A stretch of 55,834 nucleotides of DNA from JBOGEB01 sp050743125 (GTDB lineage: Bacteria > Actinomycetota > Nitriliruptoria > Euzebyales > Egibacteraceae), in the NCBI GenBank assembly GCA_050743125.1, contig JBOGEB010000007.1:1-55834 (forward strand), given 5' to 3'. The position numbers and the translations under genes are program-made. Numbering within the stretch: position 1 is the first letter of the stretch; each line of letters begins with the position of its first letter. The notes under the pieces are model-generated. The model ran no database searches, had not been told where the DNA came from, and saw only the letters and a list, made by a program, of their open reading frames with translations. Of the stretch, positions 25,790 through 34,708 are shown in pieces.

Positions 25790-27187
25790 ATGTCACCTAA
25801 CCCCGTTCGGTTCGTGAGCCGCGCAGATGAGCTGGCCGCCCTGGAGGGCTGGTGGGAACGGCCGGATGCCGGCATGTGCCTGGTATGGGGCCGGCGCCGG
25901 GTGGGCAAGACCCTGCTCCTGGAGCGCTTCGCGCGCGGCAAGCGAGCGGTGTTCCACATCGCCCGGGGAGCCCCCGCCCGCCAGGAGCTGCGCGCGTTGT
26001 CCCGCCACGTCGCGGCCGTCGCGGCCTCCGGGCTCCGCGACCTCGAGCGGCGCCCGTTCGTGGACTGGGAGGACGCGCTGGAGTCGCTGGCGGCGCTGGG
26101 GAGCGGCGAGCCCCTGCTCGTCGTGCTCGACGAGTTTCCCGAGCTGGTGAGGGGCTCCCCCCAGCTCGAAGGTGTCCTACGGGCAACCTGGGACCGGCTG
26201 CGGGGTCAGACAAAACTCCGCGTCGTCCTGTGCGGATCGGCGGTGCGGACGATGCAGGCGATGATCGAGCAGCGCGCCCCGCTCTACGGCCGTTTCGACC
26301 TCGTGCTTCCGGTGCACCCGTTCAAGCCGCACGAGGCGGCGCTCATGCTCGAGCCGCTGACCCCGGCCGAGCGCGCCGTCGTGTGGGGCATCGTCGGCGG
26401 CGTGCCGCTGTATCTGCAGTGGTGGGATCCTGCTGCCGACGTGGCAACGAACCTGCGTCGGCTGGTCTGCACGCCAGGCGGCGCGCTGCTCACCGAAGGC
26501 GAGCTGGTCCTGGCCACCGAGGGCACGAGCAGCGGGTTGGCCCGACTCACGCTCCACGCGATCGCGACTGGGCATGCTCAGCACAGCCAGATCCGCGACG
26601 CGCTCGGCGAGCCCCACCAAGTCGCTCGCGTGGTCGGCGCGCTCGAGGCGCTTCAGTTGGTCGAGCGGGTCGTCCCGGTGACGGAGGACCCCCGCCGGCG
26701 CGGCGGCCGCACGACGTATCGCATCCTCGACAATTTTCTCGCCTTCTGGCTCGGCCAGGTGGCTCCGTACCGCAGCGAGATCGAGCGCGGCCTCGGGGAC
26801 GGCATCGCCCGCGTCCTGCTCGACGGGTTGGACGACCACATGGGCCCTCGATGGGAGGAGGCGTTCCGCGCTCACCTGCGGCGCCTTGCGGCCAGCGGCG
26901 CCCTGGGCGACGCGGTGACGCGGGTCGGGCCGTTCTGGACACGGTCTGGCGATCCGGTCGAGATCGACGCCGTCGTGCTCGCCGGCCGCGGGCACGAGGC
27001 GGTGCTCGTCGGCGAGGCCAAGTGGCGACGCCGGGTCGACGGACGCCTGATCGCGCGCGAGCTGGCGATCAAAGCCCAGGTGCTGCCGAAGAGGTCCAGC
27101 AACCTGCGCTACGCGGTCTGCGCCCGCCAGACCGTCGATGACCTCGGCGACGGACTGGCCGTCACCGCAGCCGACATCTTCGCGTGA
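25790..27187 (+). CDS. DUF234-type AAA ATPase with PD-(D/E)XK nuclease-like C-terminus
   Basis: A 465-aa protein of the archaeal-type ATPase/DUF234 family. Walker A is GRRRVGKT near residue 35 and Walker B is VVLDEFPEL near 110. A winged-helix region follows (HSQIRDALGEPHQVARVVGALEAL is the relevant segment, residues about 262-285). The DUF234 end has DPVEIDAVV and GEAKWRRR, a PD-(D/E)XK-like pattern. The family is widespread in archaea and some actinobacteria, and its role is not settled; a stress or defence function has been suggested. Standalone gene behind its own palindromic operator. Confidence 0.88.
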   Translation: MSPNPVRFVSRADELAALEGWWERPDAGMCLVWGRRRVGKTLLLERFARGKRAVFHIARGAPARQELRALSRHVAAVAASGLRDLERRPFVDWEDALESLAALGSGEPLLVVLDEFPELVRGSPQLEGVLRATWDRLRGQTKLRVVLCGSAVRTMQAMIEQRAPLYGRFDLVLPVHPFKPHEAALMLEPLTPAERAVVWGIVGGVPLYLQWWDPAADVATNLRRLVCTPGGALLTEGELVLATEGTSSGLARLTLHAIATGHAQHSQIRDALGEPHQVARVVGALEALQLVERVVPVTEDPRRRGGRTTYRILDNFLAFWLGQVAPYRSEIERGLGDGIARVLLDGLDDHMGPRWEEAFRAHLRRLAASGALGDAVTRVGPFWTRSGDPVEIDAVVLAGRGHEAVLVGEAKWRRRVDGRLIARELAIKAQVLPKRSSNLRYAVCARQTVDDLGDGLAVTAADIFA

Positions 27188-27331
27188 GCCCGGTGCCAGG
27201 ACCGACGGTGCTGGAGCTGCCGGGAGGCGGTGCCATTGCCAATGCCCTCGGCCGCGCGATTTTGCGGCCGGCGTTACGCTGCGTCCTCGATCCGGCCAGC
27301 GAAGCTCGGAGCCGGGGAAAGGGGGCGGGTC

Positions 27332-28678
27332 GTGTCGGCGGAGTCACCGTCCAGGCCAGTCGGCGTGACGCTGAGGCTGTTCCGCGAGAAGTGGGGTTGG
27401 TCGCAGTCGGCCACCGCCCGGCGGCTGCGTGAGCTGTCGGCCTACGTCACCGGGAGGGAGGCCACCGTGTCGGCGGACACGGTGAGCCGTTGGGAGCGGG
27501 GGGTGAGCCTGCCCAGGCGGAGCTCGCAGATCCTGCTCTGTCAGCTGTTCGGGGCAGCTCCGGAGGACCTCGGGTTCTCGGTGGCGCCACCGCCGGTGCC
27601 GCCACTGCCCCACTCGCGCGCGACCTTGGCGCAGCTGCTCGGCTGGTGGCTGGACACCATCGCCGACCGCAGAATGTGGCTCGGGCCGGTCCTCCCCTAC
27701 CGATTCTGGCCTGGCATCCACCCGCTCGAGGAAGACCCGCTGGAGTATGCGGTCGCGTCCATCGCGTGGCACCGGAAGCTGGCCGAGACCAGCACGCGCG
27801 AGTCGTACGGCCGGGCGCTGACGCAGCTCCACACGCTCGCGCGGCTGGTCAGAGAAGCCGGGTCGCCACCGAAGCCGCTGGCCCACGCGGTCGCGTCCAC
27901 GGCGCAGCTGATCACTCAGCTCGCGTTCGACCAACGCGAGCTGACCGTCGCGTCCTGGTACTCCGCACTGGCGGTGGTCGCCGCGCAAGAAGCCGGCGAC
28001 GCCGCGCTGGAGGCGTACGCGTTCATCTCCTCCGCCCACGCCTACCTGGAGGTGGGGAACGCTCCACATGTCCTGCTGGCGATGTTGCCCCAAGGCCTCC
28101 CACCGGGCGTGGAGGCCATGCCCGCCGCGCTGCGGGCCTACATCTCCAGCGTCGAGGCCGAGTTGCGGGCACGCGTGAGGGACAGCGTAGGAGCCGGCCG
28201 CTGCCTCGAGGCGGCAACAGCTGCCATGTCGCTCGCTGACCGCGAGGAGCCCCCTGCGTGGCTGTCGTTCGGCCACGTCGAGTTCGCGGCGCGTTACGGC
28301 CGGTGCCTCCTCGTCTGCGGCCGAGCGGAAGAGGCCCAGCACTGGCTCGAGAAAGCCCTCGACGGCCTGGATGTGGTGTCACGCACCCGGCGACGGGCAG
28401 CCATCCTCATGGATCTCGCGGCCGCGCACTTGGGGCAGGGCCACAGCGTCGATGGCTGCAAGTACGCCCGCCAGTCCCTGCAGTTCGCGGCACAAGCCGA
28501 CTCCGACCACGTCATGGAACGGTTCAACGAGCTGTACTCCCTGCTCTTCCACTTGATCACCGAGCCCGAGGCCAAGGAGCTGCTCAAGGACTCCATCCGG
28601 ATCAGGAGCGACTACCACAAAACCCGCTCGCACCCACGCTTCCGCAATTACCCTGTCGCGCCTGCCCAGTGGGATTGA
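27332..28678 (+). CDS. XRE-family regulator with C-terminal TPR-like domain, paralogue 1
   Basis: A 448-aa protein. Residues 15-75 form a helix-turn-helix: WSQSATARRLRELS, then VSADTVSRWERG, then SQILLCQLFGAAPEDLGF. The rest is alpha-helical and TPR-like, a layout common in actinobacterial regulators of specialised metabolism. The GTG at 27332 (VSAESP) follows GGAAAGGGGG and matches the paralogue start (VSEES). The homologue at 32997-34322 is similar over its whole length, and the two bracket the peptide-JmjC-AKR genes. Confidence 0.87.
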   Translation: MSAESPSRPVGVTLRLFREKWGWSQSATARRLRELSAYVTGREATVSADTVSRWERGVSLPRRSSQILLCQLFGAAPEDLGFSVAPPPVPPLPHSRATLAQLLGWWLDTIADRRMWLGPVLPYRFWPGIHPLEEDPLEYAVASIAWHRKLAETSTRESYGRALTQLHTLARLVREAGSPPKPLAHAVASTAQLITQLAFDQRELTVASWYSALAVVAAQEAGDAALEAYAFISSAHAYLEVGNAPHVLLAMLPQGLPPGVEAMPAALRAYISSVEAELRARVRDSVGAGRCLEAATAAMSLADREEPPAWLSFGHVEFAARYGRCLLVCGRAEEAQHWLEKALDGLDVVSRTRRRAAILMDLAAAHLGQGHSVDGCKYARQSLQFAAQADSDHVMERFNELYSLLFHLITEPEAKELLKDSIRIRSDYHKTRSHPRFRNYPVAPAQWD

Positions 28679-28790
28679 CCACCGCGGCTGCCTCATCGAC
28701 AGCGCTCGGCAGGCAGCTCGCCCAGCCTGCAGCTTTCCTCCGCATGAGCAGGAACGTTGCAGCTCAACTGCGTTGTCGGCCCGCTGAACT

Positions 28791-28822
28791 GCAGGTTTCC
28801 TGCGGATCCGGAGGAAACCTGC
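28791..28822 (+). terminator. Hairpin terminator after regulator 1
   Basis: GCAGGTTTCCT at 28791-28801 and its exact complement at 28812-28822, with a 10-nt loop that is itself mostly complementary (GCGGATCCGG). It lies 110 bp after the regulator stop. No U-tract. Confidence 0.6.
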
Positions 28823-28879
28823 GTCCCCCAGACCTCGTCCACCGCCTCCCTTACCAGCTTGCTCAGGCCCACGCTCCTG

Positions 28880-29215
28880 GTGGCAGGTACAGAGGTCGAA
28901 GAGCTCGCGCACTGCGCGTGTGTCGATACCCTTCAGCCGCCCGCAGGCGCCCAGGATGCGCCGGTAGCCGAGCGTGTTACCGCTGGCCACGTTCAGCTCG
29001 TGCGCCTCGATCAGGCGGTCGGCGGCCTCGTCCGGATGGCGCTGCGACAGCGCGGCACCCAGATCGGTGAGGTTGATGGCCCGTACTCGTGGCGGCAGCG
29101 GACCGTCGAGCCTGGCCTGGAGGGTGCCCACGGCCCGCTCGGGTCGGTCCAAGAGCACCTCGCAGGTGCCCTGATATCCGTCGATGCCGGCGTCCCAGAC
29201 CCTCGTCTACATACC
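28880..29215 (-). pseudogene. C-terminal fragment of a TPR-type transcriptional regulator
   Basis: The minus strand reads GYQGTCEVLLDRPERAV, INLTDLGAALSQRHPDEAA and LGYRRILGACGRL, the C-terminal TPR tail of actinobacterial XRE/TPR regulators. There is no N-terminal HTH, and the upstream sequence does not continue the domain. It is a truncated gene, not one of the two intact paralogues in this region. Confidence 0.6.
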
Positions 29216-29439
29216 ATACAAAGACCGCTGAGCATTGCGACCATCACCGAACCTATGCCATCCTGCTCCCAATGCGCCTCTTGTGCGTGCCTAAAACGTT
29301 CCGTATGCTCGTGAGGTCGTCTGGCTGCTCAGCCTGACTTTGGGTAGCGTCATGAGGCTCGATGCAGCGTTATGCGCGGAGTGGGAGGTTTGCGGAGATC
29401 TCCGCAACAGTCGGTGGCAAAGCGCGCGTGGAGAATGGT

Positions 29440-29586
29440 ATGGATGAGCATGATGAGCTTATTGTTACCGTCGAGAGCTTGATTCAAGTCCAGGACCGCT
29501 ACGACGCGGAGCACAGTGATGGTGGCAGCACTGGCCGCAGTGACGGTTCTGGCGGCGACGGGTTGAACTTTCCTGAGGCCCAGTAA
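29440..29586 (+). CDS. Small acidic peptide, candidate RiPP precursor
   Basis: A 48-aa peptide. ATG 29440 has GGAG 6 nt upstream. Residues 1-22 (MDEHDELIVTVESLI...) look like an amphipathic leader. Residues 23-48 are low-complexity, rich in Gly, Ser and Asp (SDGGSTGRSDGSGGDG) and end LNFPEAQ. There is no Cys, so lanthionine or thioether chemistry is excluded. It lies 57 bp before the JmjC-type oxygenase gene on the same strand. I do not recognise a family; the precursor role is inferred from size, composition and context. Confidence 0.6.
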   Translation: MDEHDELIVTVESLIQVQDRYDAEHSDGGSTGRSDGSGGDGLNFPEAQ

Positions 29587-29643
29587 GTTCGCTCCGTTCT
29601 GCTCCGTACTTTGCAGCCTTCCTTGCTTTGTCGAGGACATCCA

Positions 29644-30855
29644 ATGGACCATCGACTGATTCACGCTGTAGAGAAAGCACTCGGCTGGTCCGGTCCCGGT
29701 CCCCTTGGAACGGCGTTTGCGCGGGGCTCGATGGATGATACTGAGTTGTGCGAGCGCCTGCTGACACCAACCAAGCTGCTCGACCTGGTCATGCGCCGCA
29801 GCCTTGAGCCGCCGCAGCTCCGCTGCTTCCGGGACGGGATCGAGCTGCATCCACATGATTATCTTTCGGCTGCGGCGAATCGGCGACGCCAGCGTGTTCG
29901 TCTGGCCGACATGCGCAGACTCGCTGTCCTTAGCAAGTCCGGATTCACCTTGGTCCTCGATGCGCTAGACACCTTCGACCCAACCATGGAGGTCGTCTGT
30001 CGTGCGTTGCAGTGGTGGTCTCATGAGTTCGTCCAGGCGAACGCTTACCTGACCACTCAAGACACGGCCGGGTTCCCCCTGCATTGGGATGACCACGACG
30101 TCCTAATCATCCAGCTCGCCGGCGAGAAGAGCTGGGAGGTGCGGAGCTATTCACGTCCCGTGCCCATGTACCGAGACGCTGAGCCCAACTTGACCCCTAG
30201 CGAAGAGATTATCTGGTCCGGCACGGTGCAGGCCGGGGACATGATTCACATTCCGCGTGACCATTGGCACCAGGCTACCCGCAATGACCGCGGTGACGGC
30301 TTCAGCCTTCATGTGACATTTGGCTTCGTGAAGCGCACCGGTGTGGATTGGCTGGCGTGGTTCGTCGACCGTGCCCGCGAGCATGAGCTGTTCCGTTATG
30401 ACTTGCTCCGATGGGGCACCGCCAGTGAGCGAGCCACCCAGGAGCAGGAACTCATCGCATCTGCCAAAAGGCTGCTTTCCTCGCTTCGACCATCGGAGTT
30501 CCTGAGGGATCGCGAGCGGATACAGCCCCCGGCGCGGCATGTCACGTCTCTCCATGGCCCCAACGAGTCGAGCAGGATCGTCTGCATAACCCAGTTTGCG
30601 CCGGAACTCGAACAGGATGGCCAGCACGTCGTCCTGCTCGCCGCGGGAAAGCGGATCACGCTCAAGGTCAAGGCACTGCCTGCGCTCCGACTGCTGCTCA
30701 GTGGACACCCGGTGCAGCTTGGTAGCGTGAGCGCAAAGACTGGTGTCGACATCAGACAGCTCGCTGAGGTGCTCATCCAGGAGGAGATTTGTGCCGAGCT
30801 GACCTCCGAATTGTCCTCGGGCTATACAGGTCTCGTCATGAGCGCGAGCTGCTAG
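29644..30855 (+). CDS. JmjC/cupin-4-type Fe(II)/2-oxoglutarate oxygenase
   Basis: A 403-aa protein. The metal triad is visible: His147 and Asp149 in HWDDHD, and a distal His in IPRDHWHQA (His207 or His209, the latter fitting the usual W-H position). The layout matches RoxA/YcfD-type ribosomal oxygenases, with a C-terminal winged-helix-like end (LRLLLSGHPVQLG). Such enzymes hydroxylate Arg, His, Asp or Asn side chains in proteins. ATG 29644 follows GAGGAC. It follows the small peptide gene and overlaps the aldo/keto reductase gene by 67 nt. Modification of the small peptide is inferred. Confidence 0.87.
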   Translation: MDHRLIHAVEKALGWSGPGPLGTAFARGSMDDTELCERLLTPTKLLDLVMRRSLEPPQLRCFRDGIELHPHDYLSAAANRRRQRVRLADMRRLAVLSKSGFTLVLDALDTFDPTMEVVCRALQWWSHEFVQANAYLTTQDTAGFPLHWDDHDVLIIQLAGEKSWEVRSYSRPVPMYRDAEPNLTPSEEIIWSGTVQAGDMIHIPRDHWHQATRNDRGDGFSLHVTFGFVKRTGVDWLAWFVDRAREHELFRYDLLRWGTASERATQEQELIASAKRLLSSLRPSEFLRDRERIQPPARHVTSLHGPNESSRIVCITQFAPELEQDGQHVVLLAAGKRITLKVKALPALRLLLSGHPVQLGSVSAKTGVDIRQLAEVLIQEEICAELTSELSSGYTGLVMSASC

Positions 30856-31655
30856 AGACGGCGCTCGAACTCGGCGTCCGAGCCATCGACACGAGCTACA
30901 ACTACCTTGGCTTCGCCTCTCATCGCACGCTGGCGCGTGTGGCGGGTGATCTCTTACCTGAGTTCACCATCTCCACAAAGGTTGGTTTCTTCCCCAACGG
31001 CGAGGGCGGCGAGCACTCGCTCGAGCCGGCGCGGCTCCGTCAGGCCATCGAGGACACGGCCGAGCAGCTGTCTGGCCCGCCGGCCGTAGTGCTGCTGCAC
31101 AACCCGGAGCGCACCCTGAGCGGACTCAGTGAACCCGAGGGGCAATATCGTCTCTTCGGCGCACTCGAGACACTTCAGAAGGCATCTCAGCTAAAGCTGT
31201 GCGACGGCTGGGGTATCTCCACTTGGGATCCTCGGCCGCTGCTGATGGTCTTGACCGCTGGCGCCCATGCCGTTCCGCTTCCCGACGTGGTCATGACCAG
31301 AGCCGGGCTGCTTGTGAGCGTCGGTGTCCTTGATGCTGCTGAGGAACTGGCGGTGCGACTCGGCGTCGCCGAGGAGGCCCGGTGGGGCATGAGCCCGTTT
31401 GGCGGGCACGCCGATGCGCAGGTCTGGCGCATGGTGGACTGTCGGACCTTCCTCGCTGCCAGTCAGGAGTGCTCGAACCTTCAGGCGGCCTTCCGGCTCG
31501 CCTACGAGTTGCCGCGCGTCGGCCGGGTTGCCGTCAGTACCAACAGCCGCGGCCATCTGCGCCAGTTAGCTGAGGCTACGCGACTACAGGTCGATGAAGA
31601 TATACTCGCCCGGTATCGAGAGCTTTTACGATCCCATCGGCCTACCCGCGGGTAG
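30789..31655 (+). CDS. Aldo/keto reductase
   Basis: A 288-aa TIM-barrel protein. The catalytic tetrad is visible: Asp and Tyr in AIDTSYNY, Lys in STKVG and His in LLHNPE. The NADPH-binding end is less conserved (VAVSTNSRGHL). It is a little shorter than typical AKRs. GTG 30789 has AGGAGGAG upstream; the reading frame overlaps the oxygenase C-terminus by 67 nt, so translation is coupled. A substrate carbonyl generated by the oxygenase is one possibility. Confidence 0.88.
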   Translation: MCRADLRIVLGLYRSRHERELLETALELGVRAIDTSYNYLGFASHRTLARVAGDLLPEFTISTKVGFFPNGEGGEHSLEPARLRQAIEDTAEQLSGPPAVVLLHNPERTLSGLSEPEGQYRLFGALETLQKASQLKLCDGWGISTWDPRPLLMVLTAGAHAVPLPDVVMTRAGLLVSVGVLDAAEELAVRLGVAEEARWGMSPFGGHADAQVWRMVDCRTFLAASQECSNLQAAFRLAYELPRVGRVAVSTNSRGHLRQLAEATRLQVDEDILARYRELLRSHRPTRG

Positions 31656-31658
31656 GGA

Positions 31659-32492
31659 TCACACCGAAGCCTTGAGCTCCAGAGCGAGACCGCTCGCAGC
31701 GCGAGACAACGGCTCCTCAAGGTGGGGATGATCGCCGTATTTGTGGATCATGTGTAGCAACTCAACGCACATAAAGAGCTGTGCCAGCTTGCCTGAACGT
31801 GTCGAGAGATCTTTTTTGAACTCATGCTGGATACGGCTGGCAATTGATGGGACCAAAAGCGAAAAGGCCCAGAGTGTTGCCGCGTCCAGTCCCCGCGGGC
31901 CGATACCCCAACCCTCCCAATCAAGGATTTGAAGCGCAGGAGCGGTCAGATTTGCCCAATGGAGATCGGCGTGTGCTGTCGCCCACTCATCGATCACGCA
32001 ACTGGCCGAGCTGTCAGTGAACTCGTTGATTCGCCGATTCACCAAGTCTTGCCGCACGCCTACCCGAGTCGTCTTGTGGCTGGACAGCGCCACGAGCGAG
32101 CTTCTCAGGCTCGCCCACCACTCGGGAGACAGCGTAGGCGTCTCGGTGATTTCAGGTGTCGGGCTGATCAGCGGGCTGTCAGCAAGGGTCAGCTCATCAG
32201 CACGCCAGACAATACCCTGCTGGGCATCCAGCCACCGCGCAGAGCGCAGCAGGGTTGGCTTGGCGATACCGTGCAGCACCGAAGCGCATTCCTCGCCGGT
32301 CCAGGTACGTTCGTTGATCTGGCTCTCCGAGCGGTATGAGATGCGTACCCATGTACCTTCATTCGTACGAAAGCCTACTGATTTTCCGCCCCATCCATAG
32401 GCCGGAGTCTCACGGCGCAGGCGCACGCCAAGCGTCTTCTCCGTATGGGAAAAGACGCTTTCGATCGGGTACTCTTCCAGATCGATTGTCAT
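31659..32492 (-). CDS. APH-type phosphotransferase
   Basis: A 277-aa kinase-like protein with the APH catalytic loop HADLHWANL and the metal-binding DWEGWG, both intact. The gene is convergent with the aldo/keto reductase, with 3 bp between stops. APH-fold kinases are known in RiPP pathways (class V lanthipeptides, thioamitides), where they act on Ser/Thr before elimination, but there they work with a HopA1-type lyase that is not seen here. A small-molecule kinase or resistance role is equally possible. Confidence 0.85.
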   Translation of the reverse strand: MTIDLEEYPIESVFSHTEKTLGVRLRRETPAYGWGGKSVGFRTNEGTWVRISYRSESQINERTWTGEECASVLHGIAKPTLLRSARWLDAQQGIVWRADELTLADSPLISPTPEITETPTLSPEWWASLRSSLVALSSHKTTRVGVRQDLVNRRINEFTDSSASCVIDEWATAHADLHWANLTAPALQILDWEGWGIGPRGLDAATLWAFSLLVPSIASRIQHEFKKDLSTRSGKLAQLFMCVELLHMIHKYGDHPHLEEPLSRAASGLALELKASV

Positions 32493-32996
32493 CTCACCAG
32501 TCTAAAATTTGAGCACTCCAGGCGTACGCTTCCGGTAACTGTAACAGTTGCATCCTGGTGGCCGGCCCGCCCGCCAGTCTGAGACCGCGGACAGCGTCGG
32601 TGGCGGTCAACGCATGGACGCCGCAGCCGAACGATGATGCATCGTGACCATGCGGCTTACAGAGCAACGAAGCCGGCATGCGCACGGCATCGGGAGGACC
32701 GCACCGCTGGCCAGCATCCGCAGCGCGTCACGCCGGTTCATCAGCAACGCCCCCTGAGGGTCGAGCAGCCAGGCTGCCTTCTTCGCGATGAGCTGGAGGG
32801 CGAGATTGTGCAGCCGAGCGACGATCCTCCCATGCAGTTCGGACATCGCGCTATCCCCAACTCCGAGTTGGGGACCTATCTGGCCCCAACTCGGAGTTGA
32901 GCGCGGGGCGGCGCATAATGGCGCCGGTCTGGCCAAAGGAAGTCGGGGCGGGGTCTAGGCTGTGTGCTCGGTCCGTCCGATGAAAGGTGCAGGGCC
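32493..32996. other. Intergenic region before regulator 2
   Basis: 500 bp with no gene I can support. It contains the long hairpin at 32858-32899 and presumably the promoter of the regulator gene and that of the APH-type gene. Confidence 0.5.
32858..32899. repeat. Perfect 16-bp inverted repeat with self-complementary arms
   Basis: CAACTCCGAGTTGGGG (32858-32873) is followed after 10 nt by its exact complement (32884-32899). Each arm is itself nearly palindromic (CAACTCCGAGTTG). It lies about 100 bp before the regulator start. It could be an operator for the XRE protein or a terminator. Confidence 0.7.
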
Positions 32997-34322
32997 GTGT
33001 CTGAGGAGTCCTCGTCAGAGCCACCCGTCTTGACGCTGCGGCAACTGCGGCAACTGCGGCGTTGGTCGCAGTCAGACACCGCCCGGCGGTTGCGTCAGCT
33101 GTCGATCTACACCACGGGCAGGGGCATCACCGTGTCGGCGGAGAGCGTGAACCGGTGGGAGCGCGGGGTGAGCCTGCCCAGACGGCATTCGCAGATCCTG
33201 CTGTGCCAGCTGTTCAAAGTGGACCCGGCCGATCTCGGATTCTCGGTCGAGGTCCCGCCTGTGCAGCTGCTGCCCCACTCGCGGATGACATTGGCGCAGC
33301 TGCTGGACTGGTGGCTGGACGCCACCGCTGATCGCGACGTGTGGCTCGGACCGGTCGAGACCGACCAGCCGGTGGGTCACGCCGAGACGGTTGAGGAAGA
33401 CCCGCTGGCCCGCGCGGTCTCGCTCACCGCGCAGTACCGGCAGTTGGCCGAGGTCACCGGTACGCGCAAGCAGTACGGTCCAGCGCTTGCGCAGCTCCAG
33501 GCCCTCGCACGGCTGGTCGCAGAGGTCGGGTCACCGCCCGAGCCGCTGGCTCACGTGGTCGCGTCCACGGCGCAGCTCGTCAGTTGTTTCGCGCTCGACC
33601 AGCGTGAGCTGCCTGTGGCGCTCTGGTATGCGTTCCTGGCGATCGTCGCCGCCCGGGAGGCCCACGACCAGGCGCTGGAGGCTTACGCGCTCGTCAGCCT
33701 CGCCGAGGCCTACGTGGAGTTGGACAACCCACACCTCGCGCTGGTGGCTGTGACCTACGCCCTGCCAGCGGACCTGGAGGACATGCCTGCCGCCCTGCAG
33801 GTCTGCGTCTACAGCGTCCAGGCAGAGCTCCACGTGCGCCTGAAAGAGCCCAAGGAAGCCGCGGTATGCCTCAGGGAGGCAACGATCGCCATGTTGGACG
33901 CTTACCGCGAAGAGCCCCCAGCGTGGTTGTCGTTCGACAACGAGGACTTTGCGGCGCGCTACGGCCGCTGCTACCTCCTATGCGGCAGCCTGGAAAACGC
34001 CCAGGAATGGTTGGAGGGAGCGCTCGACGACCTCGATCCGCTCCATGCCCGGCGTCGGGCGTCGGTCCTCGTCGACCTCGCGACCGCGCATCTGGGGCAG
34101 GGTCATGTCCCCGATGGCTGCCGGTGCGCCCGCCAGGGTCTGGAGTTGGCAGTCAAGGCCGACTCCGAGCACGTCATGCACCGGTTCAACGAGTTGAACT
34201 CCCCCCTCCTCGAACGGATCGCCGAGCCCGGCGTCGTCGACCTCCTCACGGACTCCATCCGGATCAGGGGCGACTACTGGGATGCCCGCCAGAACCCGCT
34301 GTCCGGCAGTCGCTCTCCCTAG
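32997..34322 (+). CDS. XRE-family regulator with C-terminal TPR-like domain, paralogue 2
   Basis: A 441-aa homologue of the regulator at 27.3 kb. Same HTH: WSQSDTARRLRQLS, then VSAESVNRWERG, then SQILLCQLFKVDPADLGF. The helical rest aligns throughout, including WLSFDNEDFAARYGRC and the C-terminal DSIRIRGDY. GTG 32997 (VSEES) gives the same N-terminus as the paralogue. Together the two flank the peptide-oxygenase-reductase genes and may regulate them. Confidence 0.87.
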   Translation: MSEESSSEPPVLTLRQLRQLRRWSQSDTARRLRQLSIYTTGRGITVSAESVNRWERGVSLPRRHSQILLCQLFKVDPADLGFSVEVPPVQLLPHSRMTLAQLLDWWLDATADRDVWLGPVETDQPVGHAETVEEDPLARAVSLTAQYRQLAEVTGTRKQYGPALAQLQALARLVAEVGSPPEPLAHVVASTAQLVSCFALDQRELPVALWYAFLAIVAAREAHDQALEAYALVSLAEAYVELDNPHLALVAVTYALPADLEDMPAALQVCVYSVQAELHVRLKEPKEAAVCLREATIAMLDAYREEPPAWLSFDNEDFAARYGRCYLLCGSLENAQEWLEGALDDLDPLHARRRASVLVDLATAHLGQGHVPDGCRCARQGLELAVKADSEHVMHRFNELNSPLLERIAEPGVVDLLTDSIRIRGDYWDARQNPLSGSRSP

Positions 34323-34479
34323 TGGTCCGCGCGGAAAAACCCGTGGCATTCGGGCGCGCCTGCCTCCGCGCCTCGCGGCGTTGCGGAGCGCTTGAGGACA
34401 ACCAGCACACGGCGACCCGCGCGGAGCGCTTCGCCTTGCGAGGCGGGCGCAGCTACCGCTCGACCCGCCCGCCGCACCG

Positions 34480-34669
34480 CACACGACCCGCTCGACGTGT
34501 CCTCGACCCGCGTGAGGGTGAGCGTCGCCGTCGCCGCCGCCTCGGCCAGCCGGCGCAGCAGCCCGACCGCGAACGGCGCGCCCATGAACGGGGCCAACGG
34601 TTTGGGGTGGGTGTCGGTCAGCGGCCGAAGCCGCGTACCTTGACCGCCCGCAAGGACGACGGCGTGCAT
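34480..34669 (-). pseudogene. N-terminal stub of a sugar-1-phosphate nucleotidyltransferase
   Basis: The minus strand starts MHAVVLAGGQGTRLRPLT and continues PKPLAPFMGAPF, the N-terminal GxGTRLxPLT signature of RmlA/ManC-type enzymes. After about 50 residues the similarity stops and the frame runs into unrelated sequence. It is a truncated gene next to rarA. A complete enzyme would be about 240-360 aa. Confidence 0.7.
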
Positions 34670-34708
34670 GCGGCAGCGTAAAGGACTCGTTGGCGAGTCA
34701 TGCGTCCG

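Larger units (their letters stand above)
28679..29439. other. Region between regulator and peptide operon
   Basis: 760 bp with a terminator hairpin (28791-28822) and the C-terminal stub of another TPR regulator on the minus strand. The remaining 220 bp before 29440 should hold the promoter of the peptide operon; no clear -35/-10 pair is obvious. Confidence 0.55.
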
